Shown here: positions 9,190-18,966 of the stretch, piece by piece
How the letters are laid out: every line of letters begins with the position of its first letter
Numbering within the stretch: position 1 is the stretch's first letter
Position numbers and translations under genes: made by a program
From: JAXLRU01 sp046330935
GTDB taxonomy: Bacteria; Actinomycetota; Actinomycetes; Actinomycetales; Kineosporiaceae
Assembly (NCBI GenBank): GCA_046330935.1
Contig: JAXLRU010000004.1
Span: 248,001-312,000 of the forward strand
Reading direction: 5' to 3'
Length of the DNA: 64,000 nt
Notes under the pieces: generated by a model
What the model saw: the letters and a program-made list of their open reading frames with translations, nothing else
Told to the model about the DNA's origin: nothing
Database searches by the model: none

Positions 9190-12030
9190 TCAGCCCGTGT
9201 TCTGCAGGCCGGCGGCGGCACCGTTGACGGTGAGCAGCAGCACGCGACCCCAGTCCTCGCGCGTCGTCGCGTCGGGCGCGGAGCCGTTGGTGCCGCGCAG
9301 CACGCGCAGGGCCCGCAGCTGCAGGTGGCTCAGCGCGTCGACGAAGGGCGCTCGCAGCGCCACGGCCGTGCGCAGCTGGGGCTTGCGCTCGAGCATGTGG
9401 TCCTGCTCCAGCACCTCCAGCACCTGCCGGTAGGTCAGGTCGTACTCGGCGAGCAGCATCTGCGTGATGTCGTCGCGCTGGCCGAGGGAGAGGAACAGCT
9501 CGGCGAGGTGGCGGTTGGTCTTCGCCAGGCTCATCTCGGCAACGTCGATCAGCGTCCCGAAGATCGGCCACTCGCGGTAGGCGGCGCGCAGCTGGTGGAT
9601 GTCGCCGACGGCCGCGAGGCCGCTGCCGAGGCCGAACCAGCCGGGCACGTTCGCGCGGGTCTGCGACCACGCGAACACCCACGGGATGGCCCGGAAGTCG
9701 GACAGGTCGCGGCCGCTGGTGGCACCCGAGCGGCGGGCCGGGCGCGAGCCCAGCCGCAGCTCGCCCAGCTCCTCCAGCGGCGAGGCCATGGCCACGACGT
9801 CGGCGAACCCGGGCATCCGCACGAGCTTGAGGTACGCCTCGCGGGAGGCCGACTCGACCGCCTCCTTCACCATCGTGAAGCGGGCCGCCGCCGTCCGGTT
9901 GCGGGTCTCGGTGGTGTCGCTTCCCTGCAGCAGCACCGCGGAGGTGAGCCGCTCGAGGTGGCGCTGCGCGATCGTCACGTCGCCGTAGCGGGCGAAGATG
10001 ACCTCGCCCTGCTCGGTGATCTTGAAGCGGCCGTCGACCGACCCGGGCGGCTGAGCCATGATCGCGCGGTGGACGGGCCCGCCACCGCGGCCGAGCGAGC
10101 CGCCGCGGCCGTGGAACAGCGTGAGCTTGACGTCGTGCCGGGCCGCCCACTCCACCAGGTTCACCTCGGCGTCGTAGAGCGTCAGCGTGGCCGAGGCCGG
10201 GCCGACGTCCTTCGCCGAGTCGGAGTACCCGAGCATGACCTCGACGCTGCGGCCGTGCTCCTGCAGCCAGCGCCGGGTGCTGCGCAGGGCGATCCACCCG
10301 TCGAGGACGCCGGTGGCGCCGCGCAGGTCGGCGCCGGTCTCGAACAGCGGGATGACGTCGAGCCGGAACGGCTTGTCGCCGACGGCGAGCCGGGCCAGGG
10401 CGCGCACCGCCACCAGGTGGGCGGCGGACTGGCTGAAGCTGATGATGTACGGGCCGCAGCAGCCGCGACCCCAGCGGTCCTGCAGCCAGGCCATCACGCG
10501 CAGGGTGTCGAGCACCTCACGGGTGCGATCCGACTGCGCGACGACGTGCTGCGGCCAACCGCGCATCGCCAGGTCGTCGAGGAACTGCGGGTCGTCGACG
10601 AGCTCCTCGACGTCCCCCAGGCCCTCGATCTGCGACAGCAGCTCCACCAGCGCGGCGCGGTGCACCGCGCTGTGCTGGCGCACCTCCAGCTGGGCCAGGT
10701 GGAAGCCGAACGTCTCGACCTGCCAGATCAGGTGCTGCAGCTCACCGAACGCCGCACGGTGCGCGCCGGCCCGCCGCAGCGAGTCCTGCACGAGGCGCAG
10801 GTCGACCAGCAGGTCCTCGGGACGCCGGTACGCCAGCTCGATGTCGCGGTCACGAGTGGCGGCCACGCGGGCGGCGATGACCAGCAGCTTCTGCCGGTGC
10901 GGCTCCCCCGGCGACGACGTCTGGATCTCGGCGAACCGCACGGGCAACGCCACGGCGTCGGAGTCCAGCGACGCCATGAGCGCCGGGGACGGCGGCGTCG
11001 TCGCGACGTCCATCGTCAGCGTCCGGGCGATCCGCTCGCTCACGGCCGTGAGGGCGGACAACACGTGTTCGGCATGGATCGCGACGGTCTCGCGGGTCAC
11101 CTGCGCGGTGACGAACGGGTTGCCGTCGCGGTCGCCGCCCACCCAGGAGCCGAAGCGCAGGAACGGCGGGACGGGCGAGGGCTGGCGCCCGGGGTCGCCG
11201 CCCACCAGCGCGGCCTCGACGGCCCGGTACAGGCGCGGGACGGCGCGGATCAGCGTCTGGTCGAACACCGTCATCACGGTGCGGACCTCGTCGGTCGGCT
11301 TGGGCTGAGCGCTGCGCAGGGCCGACGTCCGCTGCAGGGTGTCGATCTCCTCCAGCATCCGGCGCCGGGCGATCGCGCGCTCCTCGTCGCCGACGCGCGG
11401 GTCGTCGTAGCGGTCGAGCTGCTCGGCGATCCGGCGCAGCGCCGAGGCCACCGCGCGGCGGCGGGCCTCCGTCGGGTGCGCCGTGAGGACCGGGTGGATG
11501 CGCAGGTCCTTGAGGTGGTCGCGCCCGGCCGCCCCGGCAGCCGCCACGGCGGGCCAGAAGCCGTCGGTGCCGCCGCCCTCGCCGTCGTCCAGGCCGCGGC
11601 TGTCGCCCTTGAGCTGGCGCGAGCGGTGCCGCTCGTCGGCCAGGTTGGTCAGGTGGAAGTGCACCGTCAGTGCCGTGGCCAGGGCCTTGGACTGCTCGAC
11701 GTCGAGGCCGGCGACGATCCGGTCGGCCTCCTCGGGGTCACCCCCGCGCGCGGCCTGGGTGGTGGCGACCGTCAGCCGCGCGACCAGTCCGACGAGGTCG
11801 CCGAGGCCGGCCTCGTGGAGCACCTGGTCGTGCAGGGCGGTCAGCAGGGCGACATCCGTCCCGATCGAACCCAGGCGCGCCACCCCGTCGACCGCGGGCA
11901 GCACCGAGAGGCTGGCCGGGGCGTTGGCGGGGGTGGGAACGAGAGCCGGGCCGGCGACGCTGCCGGAATCCGCTGTCGCGGGCTGGGCGGAGGAGCGGGA
12001 GGTGTCGGTGGCCGGGGCGTCGCTCGACAT
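9190..12030 (-). CDS. ppc: Phosphoenolpyruvate carboxylase
   Basis: 946 aa, full length for the family. Converts PEP and bicarbonate to oxaloacetate, an anaplerotic reaction, in the cytoplasm. Visible signatures are VLTAHPTEARR (catalytic His), VMLGYSDSAKDVGPASA, FHGRGGSLGRGGGP (mobile glycine/arginine loop), ITEQGEVIFARYG, AIPWVFAWSQTRANVPGW, and the invariant C-terminal QNTG. The first 50 or so residues are an Ala/Thr/Pro-rich extension. ATG at 12030 is preferred; it has AAGGTG upstream, and the frame stays open 39 nt further. Confidence 0.97.
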   Translation of the reverse strand: MSSDAPATDTSRSSAQPATADSGSVAGPALVPTPANAPASLSVLPAVDGVARLGSIGTDVALLTALHDQVLHEAGLGDLVGLVARLTVATTQAARGGDPEEADRIVAGLDVEQSKALATALTVHFHLTNLADERHRSRQLKGDSRGLDDGEGGGTDGFWPAVAAAGAAGRDHLKDLRIHPVLTAHPTEARRRAVASALRRIAEQLDRYDDPRVGDEERAIARRRMLEEIDTLQRTSALRSAQPKPTDEVRTVMTVFDQTLIRAVPRLYRAVEAALVGGDPGRQPSPVPPFLRFGSWVGGDRDGNPFVTAQVTRETVAIHAEHVLSALTAVSERIARTLTMDVATTPPSPALMASLDSDAVALPVRFAEIQTSSPGEPHRQKLLVIAARVAATRDRDIELAYRRPEDLLVDLRLVQDSLRRAGAHRAAFGELQHLIWQVETFGFHLAQLEVRQHSAVHRAALVELLSQIEGLGDVEELVDDPQFLDDLAMRGWPQHVVAQSDRTREVLDTLRVMAWLQDRWGRGCCGPYIISFSQSAAHLVAVRALARLAVGDKPFRLDVIPLFETGADLRGATGVLDGWIALRSTRRWLQEHGRSVEVMLGYSDSAKDVGPASATLTLYDAEVNLVEWAARHDVKLTLFHGRGGSLGRGGGPVHRAIMAQPPGSVDGRFKITEQGEVIFARYGDVTIAQRHLERLTSAVLLQGSDTTETRNRTAAARFTMVKEAVESASREAYLKLVRMPGFADVVAMASPLEELGELRLGSRPARRSGATSGRDLSDFRAIPWVFAWSQTRANVPGWFGLGSGLAAVGDIHQLRAAYREWPIFGTLIDVAEMSLAKTNRHLAELFLSLGQRDDITQMLLAEYDLTYRQVLEVLEQDHMLERKPQLRTAVALRAPFVDALSHLQLRALRVLRGTNGSAPDATTREDWGRVLLLTVNGAAAGLQNTG

Positions 12031-12185
12031 GGGCCACACCTTAGAGGGCTGAGGGCGGGTCACGGCCACAGGAGGTCCACCGACCGGGACGGGCGTCCCT
12101 TGACAGGGGCCTCGCTGGCGAGCCTTGCGACCGGCACATCTGCGCCCGCACCGGGACGGAACCGACCGGCGTCGACCCCGGACGG

Positions 12186-12223
12186 CAGTGCGCCGCGCCG
12201 CCCGAGGGCGACACGGCGCACTG
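12186..12223 (-). terminator. Putative terminator hairpin downstream of the gene at 12235
   Basis: Perfect 10-bp outer arms (12186-12195 and 12214-12223) enclose a further GC-rich stem, immediately past the stop of the minus-strand gene. No T tract follows, so Rho-independent function is uncertain. Confidence 0.5.
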
Positions 12224-12234
12224 GCCTTCCTGGA

Positions 12235-12924
12235 TCAGATCTGCGACGTCGCGTCGCCGCCGGGCTCCGCGGGCCGGGCCGGGACGTCGTCCTGCACGTC
12301 GACGACGGCACCCTCGGTGGTGGTCCCGCCGGCCTGCGGCGCGGCGGCCGTCCCGCTGTGCTTGGCCGAGGCCGAGGCGACCCACTGGCCGCCCTTGGCC
12401 CGGACCTTGTCGGCGAGGCGCGGGTCGACCTGCTTGGCGAGGTCGGCGATGAAGCTCACCGCCTTCTCCTGGACCACCGGGTCCTGGAGCTTGCCTGCGG
12501 CCACCGAGACGGCATCGACGAGCTCGTCGACAGATGCCTTGATCTTGTCCGATGCCGGACTGGCCCGGTGCGCCGAGCGCGTGCCTCCGGGCGGGGCCGG
12601 GAACCGCGAGGGCGCCTTGCGCGAGAGCACCTGCTGCTCGTCCCAGTCGAGCATCTGCAGGAAGCGGACGCCCGCGAGCTCGTAGCGGGTGACGAAGCCT
12701 GCCGTCTCGAGCACGGCGAGGTCGGCGTCGAGGGCCTCGGGGCCGTGCTCGCGCCACAGCGGCCCGTAGAGCAGGCCGTTGATGCGGCCCGGGTCGTCGA
12801 GCCCGCGACCGTGGTCGTCGAGCGCGAGGGGCAGCAGGGTGAGGGTGTGCCGCTGGGTGATCGTCAGCCCCGTGGCGCGGGGGTCGTCGAGCAGCGGCGG
12901 GATGGAACGGCGGATCGGGGACAC
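12235..12924 (-). CDS. Hypothetical protein, possible winged-helix DNA-binding protein
   Basis: 229 aa. The N-terminal 110 residues (for example LTITQRHTLTLLPLALDDHG, then LDADLAVLETAGFVTRYELA and LQMLDWDEQQ) have the pattern of the winged-helix replication-initiator-like proteins common in phages and actinobacteria. The middle part is helical and the last 50 residues are low-complexity acidic/Thr-rich. ATG at 12924 lies 178 nt from a divergent gene. No enzymatic motif is seen. The assignment to a DNA-binding role is an inference from fold-like pattern only. Confidence 0.7.
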   Translation of the reverse strand: MSPIRRSIPPLLDDPRATGLTITQRHTLTLLPLALDDHGRGLDDPGRINGLLYGPLWREHGPEALDADLAVLETAGFVTRYELAGVRFLQMLDWDEQQVLSRKAPSRFPAPPGGTRSAHRASPASDKIKASVDELVDAVSVAAGKLQDPVVQEKAVSFIADLAKQVDPRLADKVRAKGGQWVASASAKHSGTAAAPQAGGTTTEGAVVDVQDDVPARPAEPGGDATSQI

Positions 12925-13102
12925 GTCGGTCTCCTGTCGTCGAGGCGATGACGGAGGCGGTGCACCGGGGCCGCACGCGCCCTGAGCTGGACGCGCCGCC
13001 GGGTGACGGCCGCCGTCACGGCCGGACCGTGAGCGGACATGTCAATCCTCCGCCCGGGCGTCGCCGTTCGCCATCGGGGATCCCCCTGAGATCCTGACCA
13101 GG

Positions 13103-14155
13103 GTGAGCCCTCCCCCGCCGAGCCCCGACGGCACCGACGCCGTCGACGGCACTGACGGCGCCGACGTCGCCGACGGCACTGACGGCGCCGCCGCCGAGGG
13201 CGCGGACGCGCGGGACGCCGTCGCGCGGCTGTACGTCGCCTCCCCGGCGGGGTTCGTGGCCGCGCGCAAGGCCTTGGCCGCGACGTTGAAGGCGGCCGGG
13301 CGCGCCGAGGACGCGACGGCGGTGCTGGCCCTGCGCAAGCCGACCGCGGCGGCGTGGGCGGTGAACCTGCTGGTCGCGGAGCGTCCCGGCGATGTCGCCG
13401 CCCTCGCCGCGGTCGGGGACGAGCTGCGGGACGCCCAGGAGCGCCTCGACGGCGCCGCCATGCGGGAGCTGAGCGGCCGGCGTCGCACCCTGGTCGACGA
13501 ACTGGCCGCGGCCGCCGTCGCCCTGGCCGCCACCGCCGACAAGCCGCCGTCGGCGGCCGTGCGGGAGCAGATCGCCGAGACGCTGACCGCCGTGGTCGCC
13601 GACCCCGAGGTGGCCGCGCAGGTACGCAGCGGCCGGCTGGTCGCCGCCGGCGAGGTGGCCCCTGGGCTCGGGCCGCTGCCTGAGGGGGACGCCGCGAGCC
13701 CTGCCACGGGGGTGGCCGGCGGCACGGGAACGACACCGGCGCGTGGCAAGGGAGGCGCCAGGCAGGCCGGGACGGGGCAGGCCGGAGCGGGCCGCACCGG
13801 GAAGGGCGGCGAGGCACCGGCACGCCCGGACGCGGCGACGGCCCGCCGCGACGCGCGCGCGGAGCAGGTGGCCAGGGCGAGGGCGGAGCTCGAGGAGGCG
13901 GCGGCGCAGGACCGCGACGCGACGGCCGCGCTGGGCGAGGCGGAGGCGGAAGAAGCTCAGGCCCGCGCCGAGGTGGACGACCTGCGGGAGCGCCTGCGGG
14001 CGGCCGAGCAGCGGCTGGTCGGCGCGCAGCAACGCCACGGCAGGGCCACGCGGCTGGCACAGCGCGCGCGGACCGTGCTCGACGCCGCACGGAAGCGGGC
14101 CGCCGCCCTCACCTCGCGGGAGGACGACGCCGGCGAGGAGGAGGCAAAGCCGTGA
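13103..14155 (+). CDS. Hypothetical protein with coiled-coil C-terminus
   Basis: 350 aa from a GTG start. An Asp/Gly-rich repetitive N-terminus (DGTDAVDGTDGADVADGTDG) precedes a helical domain, about residues 35-190, containing RKALAATLKAAG and LRKPTAAAWAVNLL. A Gly/Ala linker follows. Residues about 250-345 form an uninterrupted charged coiled coil (RARAELEEAAAQ through LRERLRAAEQRL). No signal peptide. This architecture recurs in actinobacteria without a known role. The start is uncertain because no strong ribosome-binding site precedes any candidate. Confidence 0.7.
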   Translation: MSPPPPSPDGTDAVDGTDGADVADGTDGAAAEGADARDAVARLYVASPAGFVAARKALAATLKAAGRAEDATAVLALRKPTAAAWAVNLLVAERPGDVAALAAVGDELRDAQERLDGAAMRELSGRRRTLVDELAAAAVALAATADKPPSAAVREQIAETLTAVVADPEVAAQVRSGRLVAAGEVAPGLGPLPEGDAASPATGVAGGTGTTPARGKGGARQAGTGQAGAGRTGKGGEAPARPDAATARRDARAEQVARARAELEEAAAQDRDATAALGEAEAEEAQARAEVDDLRERLRAAEQRLVGAQQRHGRATRLAQRARTVLDAARKRAAALTSREDDAGEEEAKP

Positions 14156-14216
14156 CCGTGCGGCGGTCGAGGGCGTCTACGGCCATCGACCGCCGCACGG
14201 CCACGGGATGCAGGCG

Positions 14217-14375
14217 TCAGCCGGCGGTGCGGCGGCGGTCGGACAGGCGCTGCTGCACCCGCCCGGCCATCACCTTGGCCCGCTCGCGGTTCTCGGGCTT
14301 GGCCGCCTGGCGGCGCGCGAAGTCGAGCGCGGCAGCGGCGAGGGACGTCTTGACCGTGGACTTCAGGAAACCCAT
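14217..14375 (-). CDS. Small basic conserved protein (52 aa)
   Basis: Short helical protein beginning MGFLKSTVKTSLAAAALDFA and ending in a very basic tail (RVQQRLSDRRRTAG). ATG at 14375 has a perfect GGAGG six bases upstream, the best start signal in this neighbourhood, which is why the short frame is accepted over the longer open frame reaching 14651. The N-terminal amphipathic/hydrophobic stretch may touch the membrane. Function unknown. Confidence 0.75.
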   Translation of the reverse strand: MGFLKSTVKTSLAAAALDFARRQAAKPENRERAKVMAGRVQQRLSDRRRTAG

Positions 14376-14547
14376 GAATACCTCCGGGATCGGCTCTGCC
14401 CCGGGGAGTACCCGCTGGAGGGCCCCCGCACGCAAGGCGGACCTCACGCGCCGCGGCCGCGCGGCGTCCACCACCTGGGGTGGACGCCCACTTACGATCA
14501 GTTTCTCCGGGTCGCGCGTCCCTGCGGCCCCCGGGCCGGGAGGCGAC

Positions 14548-16032
14548 GTGGACGAAGCCGTCGACCCCGACACCGGCCTGGCGCTTCGCGTCCCCGAGGG
14601 ATGGTCGGCGAGGTCGGCCGGCCCGCCGTCGTCCCGCCGCCTCGTGCTCACCGCCGGTGCGGCTACCGCCGAGGCCGGCTCCCGCCTGGTGGCGGTGTCC
14701 CTGCCCAGCGACGAGGACGTGCGCGTGGCGGGGCCCGCAGCGGCGACGGTGCTGGTCGCGGGACGGTCCGGCCGCGTCGTCGACTACGACCTGTGGGACG
14801 GCGACGGGCGCGTGGTCACGTTCGTCACCGACGGGGCCGACGCCGCCCCGAGCATCGGCCGGCTGTGGATGGTCTCGCGGCACGGGATGCTCACCACCCT
14901 CACCATGCTGGCCCCGGCCGCGGCCTGGCCCGCCGCCCAGCTCGCCGTCGACGAGGCGCTGGCGGGCCTGCGCCTGCCGCCGGGAGGGTGGGGCGCGCCC
15001 CTGGCCTCCTCCCCTGCTCCGGCGCGCGTCGACGCCCACCTCGCGGAGTGGGGGCACGAGCGGGAGGACCTCACGGCCCTCGACGACGCCCAGCCCCGCC
15101 CCCTGCTCGGGCGCCGGATCGGCCGCGCCGCCCTGGCGTGGCTGCTGCGCCACCCCCTCGACCGCCCCGCCGACCCCTGCCCCGAGGTGCTGCACACCGT
15201 CGGCGACGCCGACGAGGAGCACTCGCTCGCCGACCGGGACGAGGAACCAGAGGAGGCAGCGGGTGACCTGGCGGAGGACCCGCACGAGGACCCCTACGCA
15301 GACCCGGGGGACGAGGCACCGGGGTCGGCCCGGCCGGCTGGCAGCCACCCCTCGGCGCTGCGGGCGGACCTGGTCACGGCGGGTCTGGCCGAGGACGACG
15401 GCGGCACGGCGCTGCGGCCGACGTCCCGGGGCCTGCTCGTGGCCGAGGTGCTGCAGCGCTGCGAGCGCCGCGTGCACGTGGAGGTGGAGGACGCCGACGC
15501 GTCGGCCGCGGCGTTCGTGCGGGTCGCGGGCGCCGAGCTGGTGCTCGTGACGTCGCAGCGTGCGGGCGGGGAGGCGGAGGGGCCGGGGCTGCGCCGGGCG
15601 AGGTCGCTGCGCCTGCACGTGGCGCCGGCGGACGCGCTGGCGGTCGTGCTCGCCGGGCAGGTGCGACTGGGCCCGTCGTGGGCGCTGCCCATGCCCCGCC
15701 TCGTGGTCGGGGCGGACGTGCTGGCGGCGAGGTGGGCCGACCCGCGGACACCCCCGCCGCTGCCGGACCCGCACCTCGCCGAGTTCTGGGCGCAGCCGTG
15801 GTCGCTGGTGACGGTGCGGTGGTCGCCCGGCGCGGCGCATGCGCGGCGGTCGGGCAGGCATGCGCGCGGCGGACGCCGGGACGGCGAGCTGAGGCTGCTG
15901 CGGGCGGGCCGGCGGGGGTGGCTCGACGCCGTCCCCGACGGTGCGGGGGGTGTGCGGCTGAGCGTTGTGGCCGCCTGGGAGGTGTGGCGGCGCCTGGAGA
16001 CCATCGCCGCTGAGGTCCGCGGCGCACCCTAA
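14548..16032 (+). CDS. Hypothetical protein, two-domain, actinobacterial
   Basis: 494 aa from GTG 14548, which follows GGGAGG by four bases; the frame is open further upstream but without such a site. The N-terminal part (DPDTGLALRVPEGW, then VVAVSL-like beta strands) looks like a small beta-rich domain. Residues about 170-290 are acidic and low complexity. The C-terminal half (ALRADLVTAGLAEDDG, RPTSRGLLVAEVLQRC, ending in VAAWEVWRRLETIAAEV) is a second folded domain, faintly like secretion-associated chaperones, but not enough for a call. No transmembrane segment or signal peptide. Confidence 0.7.
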   Translation: MDEAVDPDTGLALRVPEGWSARSAGPPSSRRLVLTAGAATAEAGSRLVAVSLPSDEDVRVAGPAAATVLVAGRSGRVVDYDLWDGDGRVVTFVTDGADAAPSIGRLWMVSRHGMLTTLTMLAPAAAWPAAQLAVDEALAGLRLPPGGWGAPLASSPAPARVDAHLAEWGHEREDLTALDDAQPRPLLGRRIGRAALAWLLRHPLDRPADPCPEVLHTVGDADEEHSLADRDEEPEEAAGDLAEDPHEDPYADPGDEAPGSARPAGSHPSALRADLVTAGLAEDDGGTALRPTSRGLLVAEVLQRCERRVHVEVEDADASAAAFVRVAGAELVLVTSQRAGGEAEGPGLRRARSLRLHVAPADALAVVLAGQVRLGPSWALPMPRLVVGADVLAARWADPRTPPPLPDPHLAEFWAQPWSLVTVRWSPGAAHARRSGRHARGGRRDGELRLLRAGRRGWLDAVPDGAGGVRLSVVAAWEVWRRLETIAAEVRGAP

Positions 16033-16142
16033 CCCTGTCGTGGACAACAGCGAGGACTTCCGTGCGGTCGCTTCAGGAGCGGCGTCGAGAGCGTTCCGGG
16101 GCGATTGGACGATCAGTTATCGACTGCGACAGAGTGAGCGCC

Positions 16143-17183
16143 GTGAGTGACTGGCTGACCGTGTCGGAAGCTGCGCGGCTGCTGGGCGTGAGCCCGGGAC
16201 GGATCCGCCAGCTCGCCTCGGCGGGCGACCTCGGGGCGCGCCGCCACTCCGGAGTCTGGCTGATCGATCCCGGTGCCGTCGCGCAACGCGCCGCACAGCC
16301 CACACCTCCGGGCCGGCCCGTCGCCGTCGAGTCGTGCTGGCTGTTCCTTGGCGTGCTCACGGCCGCGAGCGCCCTGCTCGATCCGGGCACCGCAGGCCTG
16401 GCCGCGCCCACCGAGCAGGCACGCCCGGTGCGGGGGATCGACGTCTTCTTCGGCTCGGCCACGGCGGTCTCGGCCACCGACGACCTCGCCCGGCTGGAGG
16501 CCGGCGTTGCGCGCTGGCTGGACGGCGCCCGCGCGGTGGCGCCCGGGCCCACGGCGCCGCTCCTGGTGCAGCGGCTGCTGGCCGCCGCCGACGAGGAGCT
16601 CGCCGACGCCCCCACCTCGCTCGTCCTCTCCGCGGTGCGCCACGCGCTCCAGGAACCTGCCGCACGCCGCCGGATCCGGGCCCTGTGCGCGACCGCCCCC
16701 GGCGTCCCCGCGTGGCCGGGGTGGCTCGCGGGCCGGGCGCGCACGAGCGCCCGCACGGTCGACGTCCGCACCGCCCTCGCCGTCGCCGCCGACGAGCGGC
16801 TCGCCCTCACCGGCTGGCACGCGCTGCCGGGAGCGCCCTCGGTGGTGGCGAGCCTCGGCGGCATCGGCGGTCCGCCGGCGGGGGCGCTGCTGCAGGGATA
16901 CGTGCGCGAGCGCGACCTCGCGGCGATCACGGCCGACCATGCGCTGGACGCCGCGAGCGCCCCCTCGGGCGCGGGCGGGTCGACCGTCCGCGTGGTGCTC
17001 CGGGAGCTGCCGCGCCAGGCCCCCCAGCAGTTGCGGCCCCGGCCCGGGCGCGCGGTCCCTACGGTGGTCGCGGCTCTGGACACCCTCGATGCGGGCCCCA
17101 CGGAGGCGCGTGGCAGCGGCCAGGCGTGGCTCGAGGCGGTCGCGCGGCTGGTGCAGGGCGGCGTGCCCGCGACTGCAAAGTAG
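16143..17183 (+). CDS. Helix-turn-helix (excisionase/MerR-like) DNA-binding protein
   Basis: 346 aa. The N-terminal 50 residues form an excisionase-type winged helix: LTVSEAARLLGVSPGRIRQL, then the wing GARRHSGVWLIDP. The rest is an uncharacterised alpha/beta region with no recognisable catalytic motif. Family members of this HTH class bind DNA as regulators or recombination directionality factors. No integrase is nearby, so a regulatory role is more likely. GTG at 16143 is chosen to place the HTH at the N-terminus; a GTG 9 nt upstream and an ATG at 16062 are alternatives. Confidence 0.7.
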   Translation: MSDWLTVSEAARLLGVSPGRIRQLASAGDLGARRHSGVWLIDPGAVAQRAAQPTPPGRPVAVESCWLFLGVLTAASALLDPGTAGLAAPTEQARPVRGIDVFFGSATAVSATDDLARLEAGVARWLDGARAVAPGPTAPLLVQRLLAAADEELADAPTSLVLSAVRHALQEPAARRRIRALCATAPGVPAWPGWLAGRARTSARTVDVRTALAVAADERLALTGWHALPGAPSVVASLGGIGGPPAGALLQGYVRERDLAAITADHALDAASAPSGAGGSTVRVVLRELPRQAPQQLRPRPGRAVPTVVAALDTLDAGPTEARGSGQAWLEAVARLVQGGVPATAK

Positions 17184-17259
17184 GTCTCCGCACCAGGTTT
17201 CCGGGCGTTTCAGCCCGAAGGCTGGCGCCGAGGACAGGGCCGTCCGGTGGTAGGGCCAC

Positions 17260-18276
17260 GTGCCCACCGGGTACGTCCGCCCTGTGCAGACGTTCGTGCC
17301 GTGCCCCGACTTCGCCACCTCGGCGGCCGTCCTCGACGCCCGCCGCCTCGGCAAGCAACGGGTCGAGGCCTTCCAGCTCCTGCGCGCGCTGACGCTGCCC
17401 GAGTACGGGTGGAAGCACCATCCGGCGACCAAGATGTGGCGCGGGTTCGTCCCCGCCCTCGTGGCCTACGGGCTGACCATGGCCCACGCCTGGGTCGAGC
17501 GAGGCTTCGCCGACAGCACCCGCGCGTCCCTGCTGGAGTTCACCGGCGGCGAGGAGCCGGACGTCGCGGCGCTGGCTCGCGACGGTGGGCTGCCGCCATG
17601 GCTCGGCCGGGCCGACCTGCACCTGTCCCACCGCAGCGCGCTGGCCCGCAAGGACCCGGAGCACTACGGCGCCGTCTTCGGGGACGTCGACCCGGAGCTG
17701 CCCTACGTGTGGCCGCGACCGCTGTTCCGCCGCTGGCCGCTGCCCGTGGCCGACGACGCGGCGCTCGCCGGCGTGCCGATCCACGAGGCGACGCGGGCGG
17801 TGGGCGTGCCGGAACCCGACGAGCTCGGCGTGGTCGTGAGCCGGCTGCGCGACGGCGAGCACGTGCGGCTGACGCCCTCGGACCTCGCCTCGACGCCCGC
17901 CGAGCCCGCCAAGCCTCGCCGCCGCGCGTCCGGTCCCCCGCCGGTCGACGCCCACGACTGGGCCGTGCTCGCCGGCCTCGCCACCGAGGGCCGGACGGCG
18001 TGGATCGACGTCACGGCGCCTCCGCTGGAGCCGGTCCTGGCGTCCGTGCCGTCATCGGCGTCGTCCTCCGCCGCCCCCGGCCAGGCCCTCGCACCCGCAC
18101 CGTTCGCCGTCCTGCGCCCGGGCCAGGCGGTGCCCGAGGGCACGGGTCTCGTCGTGCTCACCGCGACCGTCCAGCCGCAGGCCGATGCCACCGGCGCCGC
18201 GCTGGCCCGCGCCGAGGCCGCGCTGCAGGCCGACCGCACGGGGACGGGGCTGCTCGACCTCACCGCCTGCCCCTGA
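17260..18276 (+). CDS. Pyrimidine-dimer DNA glycosylase-like protein (MSMEG_6728 family)
   Basis: 338 aa. The N-terminal half (residues about 9-165) matches the actinobacterial MSMEG_6728 family, related to phage T4 endonuclease V. Motifs are TFVPCPDFATSAAVLDARRL, GKQRVEAFQLLRALTLP, WKHHPATKMWRG, and HRSALARKDPEHYGAVF with PYVWP. These proteins are thought to act on UV photoproducts, but activity of this subgroup is inferred. The C-terminal half is Ala/Pro-rich and poorly conserved. GTG 17260 is given; GTG 17284 would begin directly at the conserved domain and is equally possible. Confidence 0.8.
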   Translation: MPTGYVRPVQTFVPCPDFATSAAVLDARRLGKQRVEAFQLLRALTLPEYGWKHHPATKMWRGFVPALVAYGLTMAHAWVERGFADSTRASLLEFTGGEEPDVAALARDGGLPPWLGRADLHLSHRSALARKDPEHYGAVFGDVDPELPYVWPRPLFRRWPLPVADDAALAGVPIHEATRAVGVPEPDELGVVVSRLRDGEHVRLTPSDLASTPAEPAKPRRRASGPPPVDAHDWAVLAGLATEGRTAWIDVTAPPLEPVLASVPSSASSSAAPGQALAPAPFAVLRPGQAVPEGTGLVVLTATVQPQADATGAALARAEAALQADRTGTGLLDLTACP

Positions 18277-18288
18277 CCCGATCCGCGA

Positions 18289-18876
18289 TCAGCACCCCAC
18301 CTCGACGGGCGAACCGGAGCGCGGGGTGAGCGGCCCCGGAGGCACCAGGCGCGCGCGGTCGCCGTCCCAGCGCACCGTCCACTCCCCCCACCCGGACCCC
18401 TCGCGGACGCCGTCGAGGGTGAGCTGCTCCACCCGGTGCGCCCTCAGCGCGCCGCGCGGGAGCACGGACACGTCTGCGCCGGTGAGGCCCACCATCGACT
18501 CCCGCTCGACCACGACGACCCGGCACCCCGCGGCGCTCGCCGGGCGCAGCAGCGTCGCCGAGGACGACCCGTCGACGAGCACCAGCAGCACGGTGGCGTA
18601 GAGCGCCGCGAGGCCCCCGACCACCGTCGCGCAGCCCGTCACCGCACCCAGCAGGCGCCTCCACCACGGGCGCGCCTGCCTCCGCGCGCCCGCGAGGGCC
18701 ACGACGAGGGCCACCGCGCCCGCGGCCCACAGCGTGACGGCGATGGCGCCGCCCTCGACCACGACGCCGAGCACCACGACCGGCCGCGCCCCTCCGTCCC
18801 CCAGCCACCACGCGGCCACCGCGCCCGCCGCCGTCCAGCACGTCGCCGCCCCGAGCAGCCACCACCCCCGTCGCAT
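18289..18876 (-). CDS. Hypothetical membrane protein
   Basis: 195 aa. Three hydrophobic segments (about residues 5-25, 32-62 and 78-100) precede a C-terminal hydrophilic domain of about 90 residues. That domain ends in beta-like WGEWTVRWDGDRARLVP. Probably three membrane helices with one soluble domain; topology not determined. Converges with the preceding gene, leaving 12 nt. ATG at 18876 overlaps a GTG three bases upstream; either could be used. No family recognised. Confidence 0.65.
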   Translation of the reverse strand: MRRGWWLLGAATCWTAAGAVAAWWLGDGGARPVVVLGVVVEGGAIAVTLWAAGAVALVVALAGARRQARPWWRRLLGAVTGCATVVGGLAALYATVLLVLVDGSSSATLLRPASAAGCRVVVVERESMVGLTGADVSVLPRGALRAHRVEQLTLDGVREGSGWGEWTVRWDGDRARLVPPGPLTPRSGSPVEVGC

Positions 18877-18966
18877 CACCCCGCGACGCTAGCCGCCCGC
18901 CGTCGCCTCCTGCGCCGGGTGGCTGCGAACCCTCACCGGACCTTCATGCCGGCCCGAGCACCGGCG

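Noticed and set aside
9325..12951. 1208-codon open frame antisense to PEP carboxylase
   Set aside because: A shadow of ppc caused by GC-rich third positions; low-complexity Arg/Gly/His/Val protein and no conserved motif.
16143..16300. Excisionase-like HTH as evidence for a prophage or mobile element
   Set aside because: No integrase, phage structural gene or flanking repeat is near; the base composition is like that of the neighbours.
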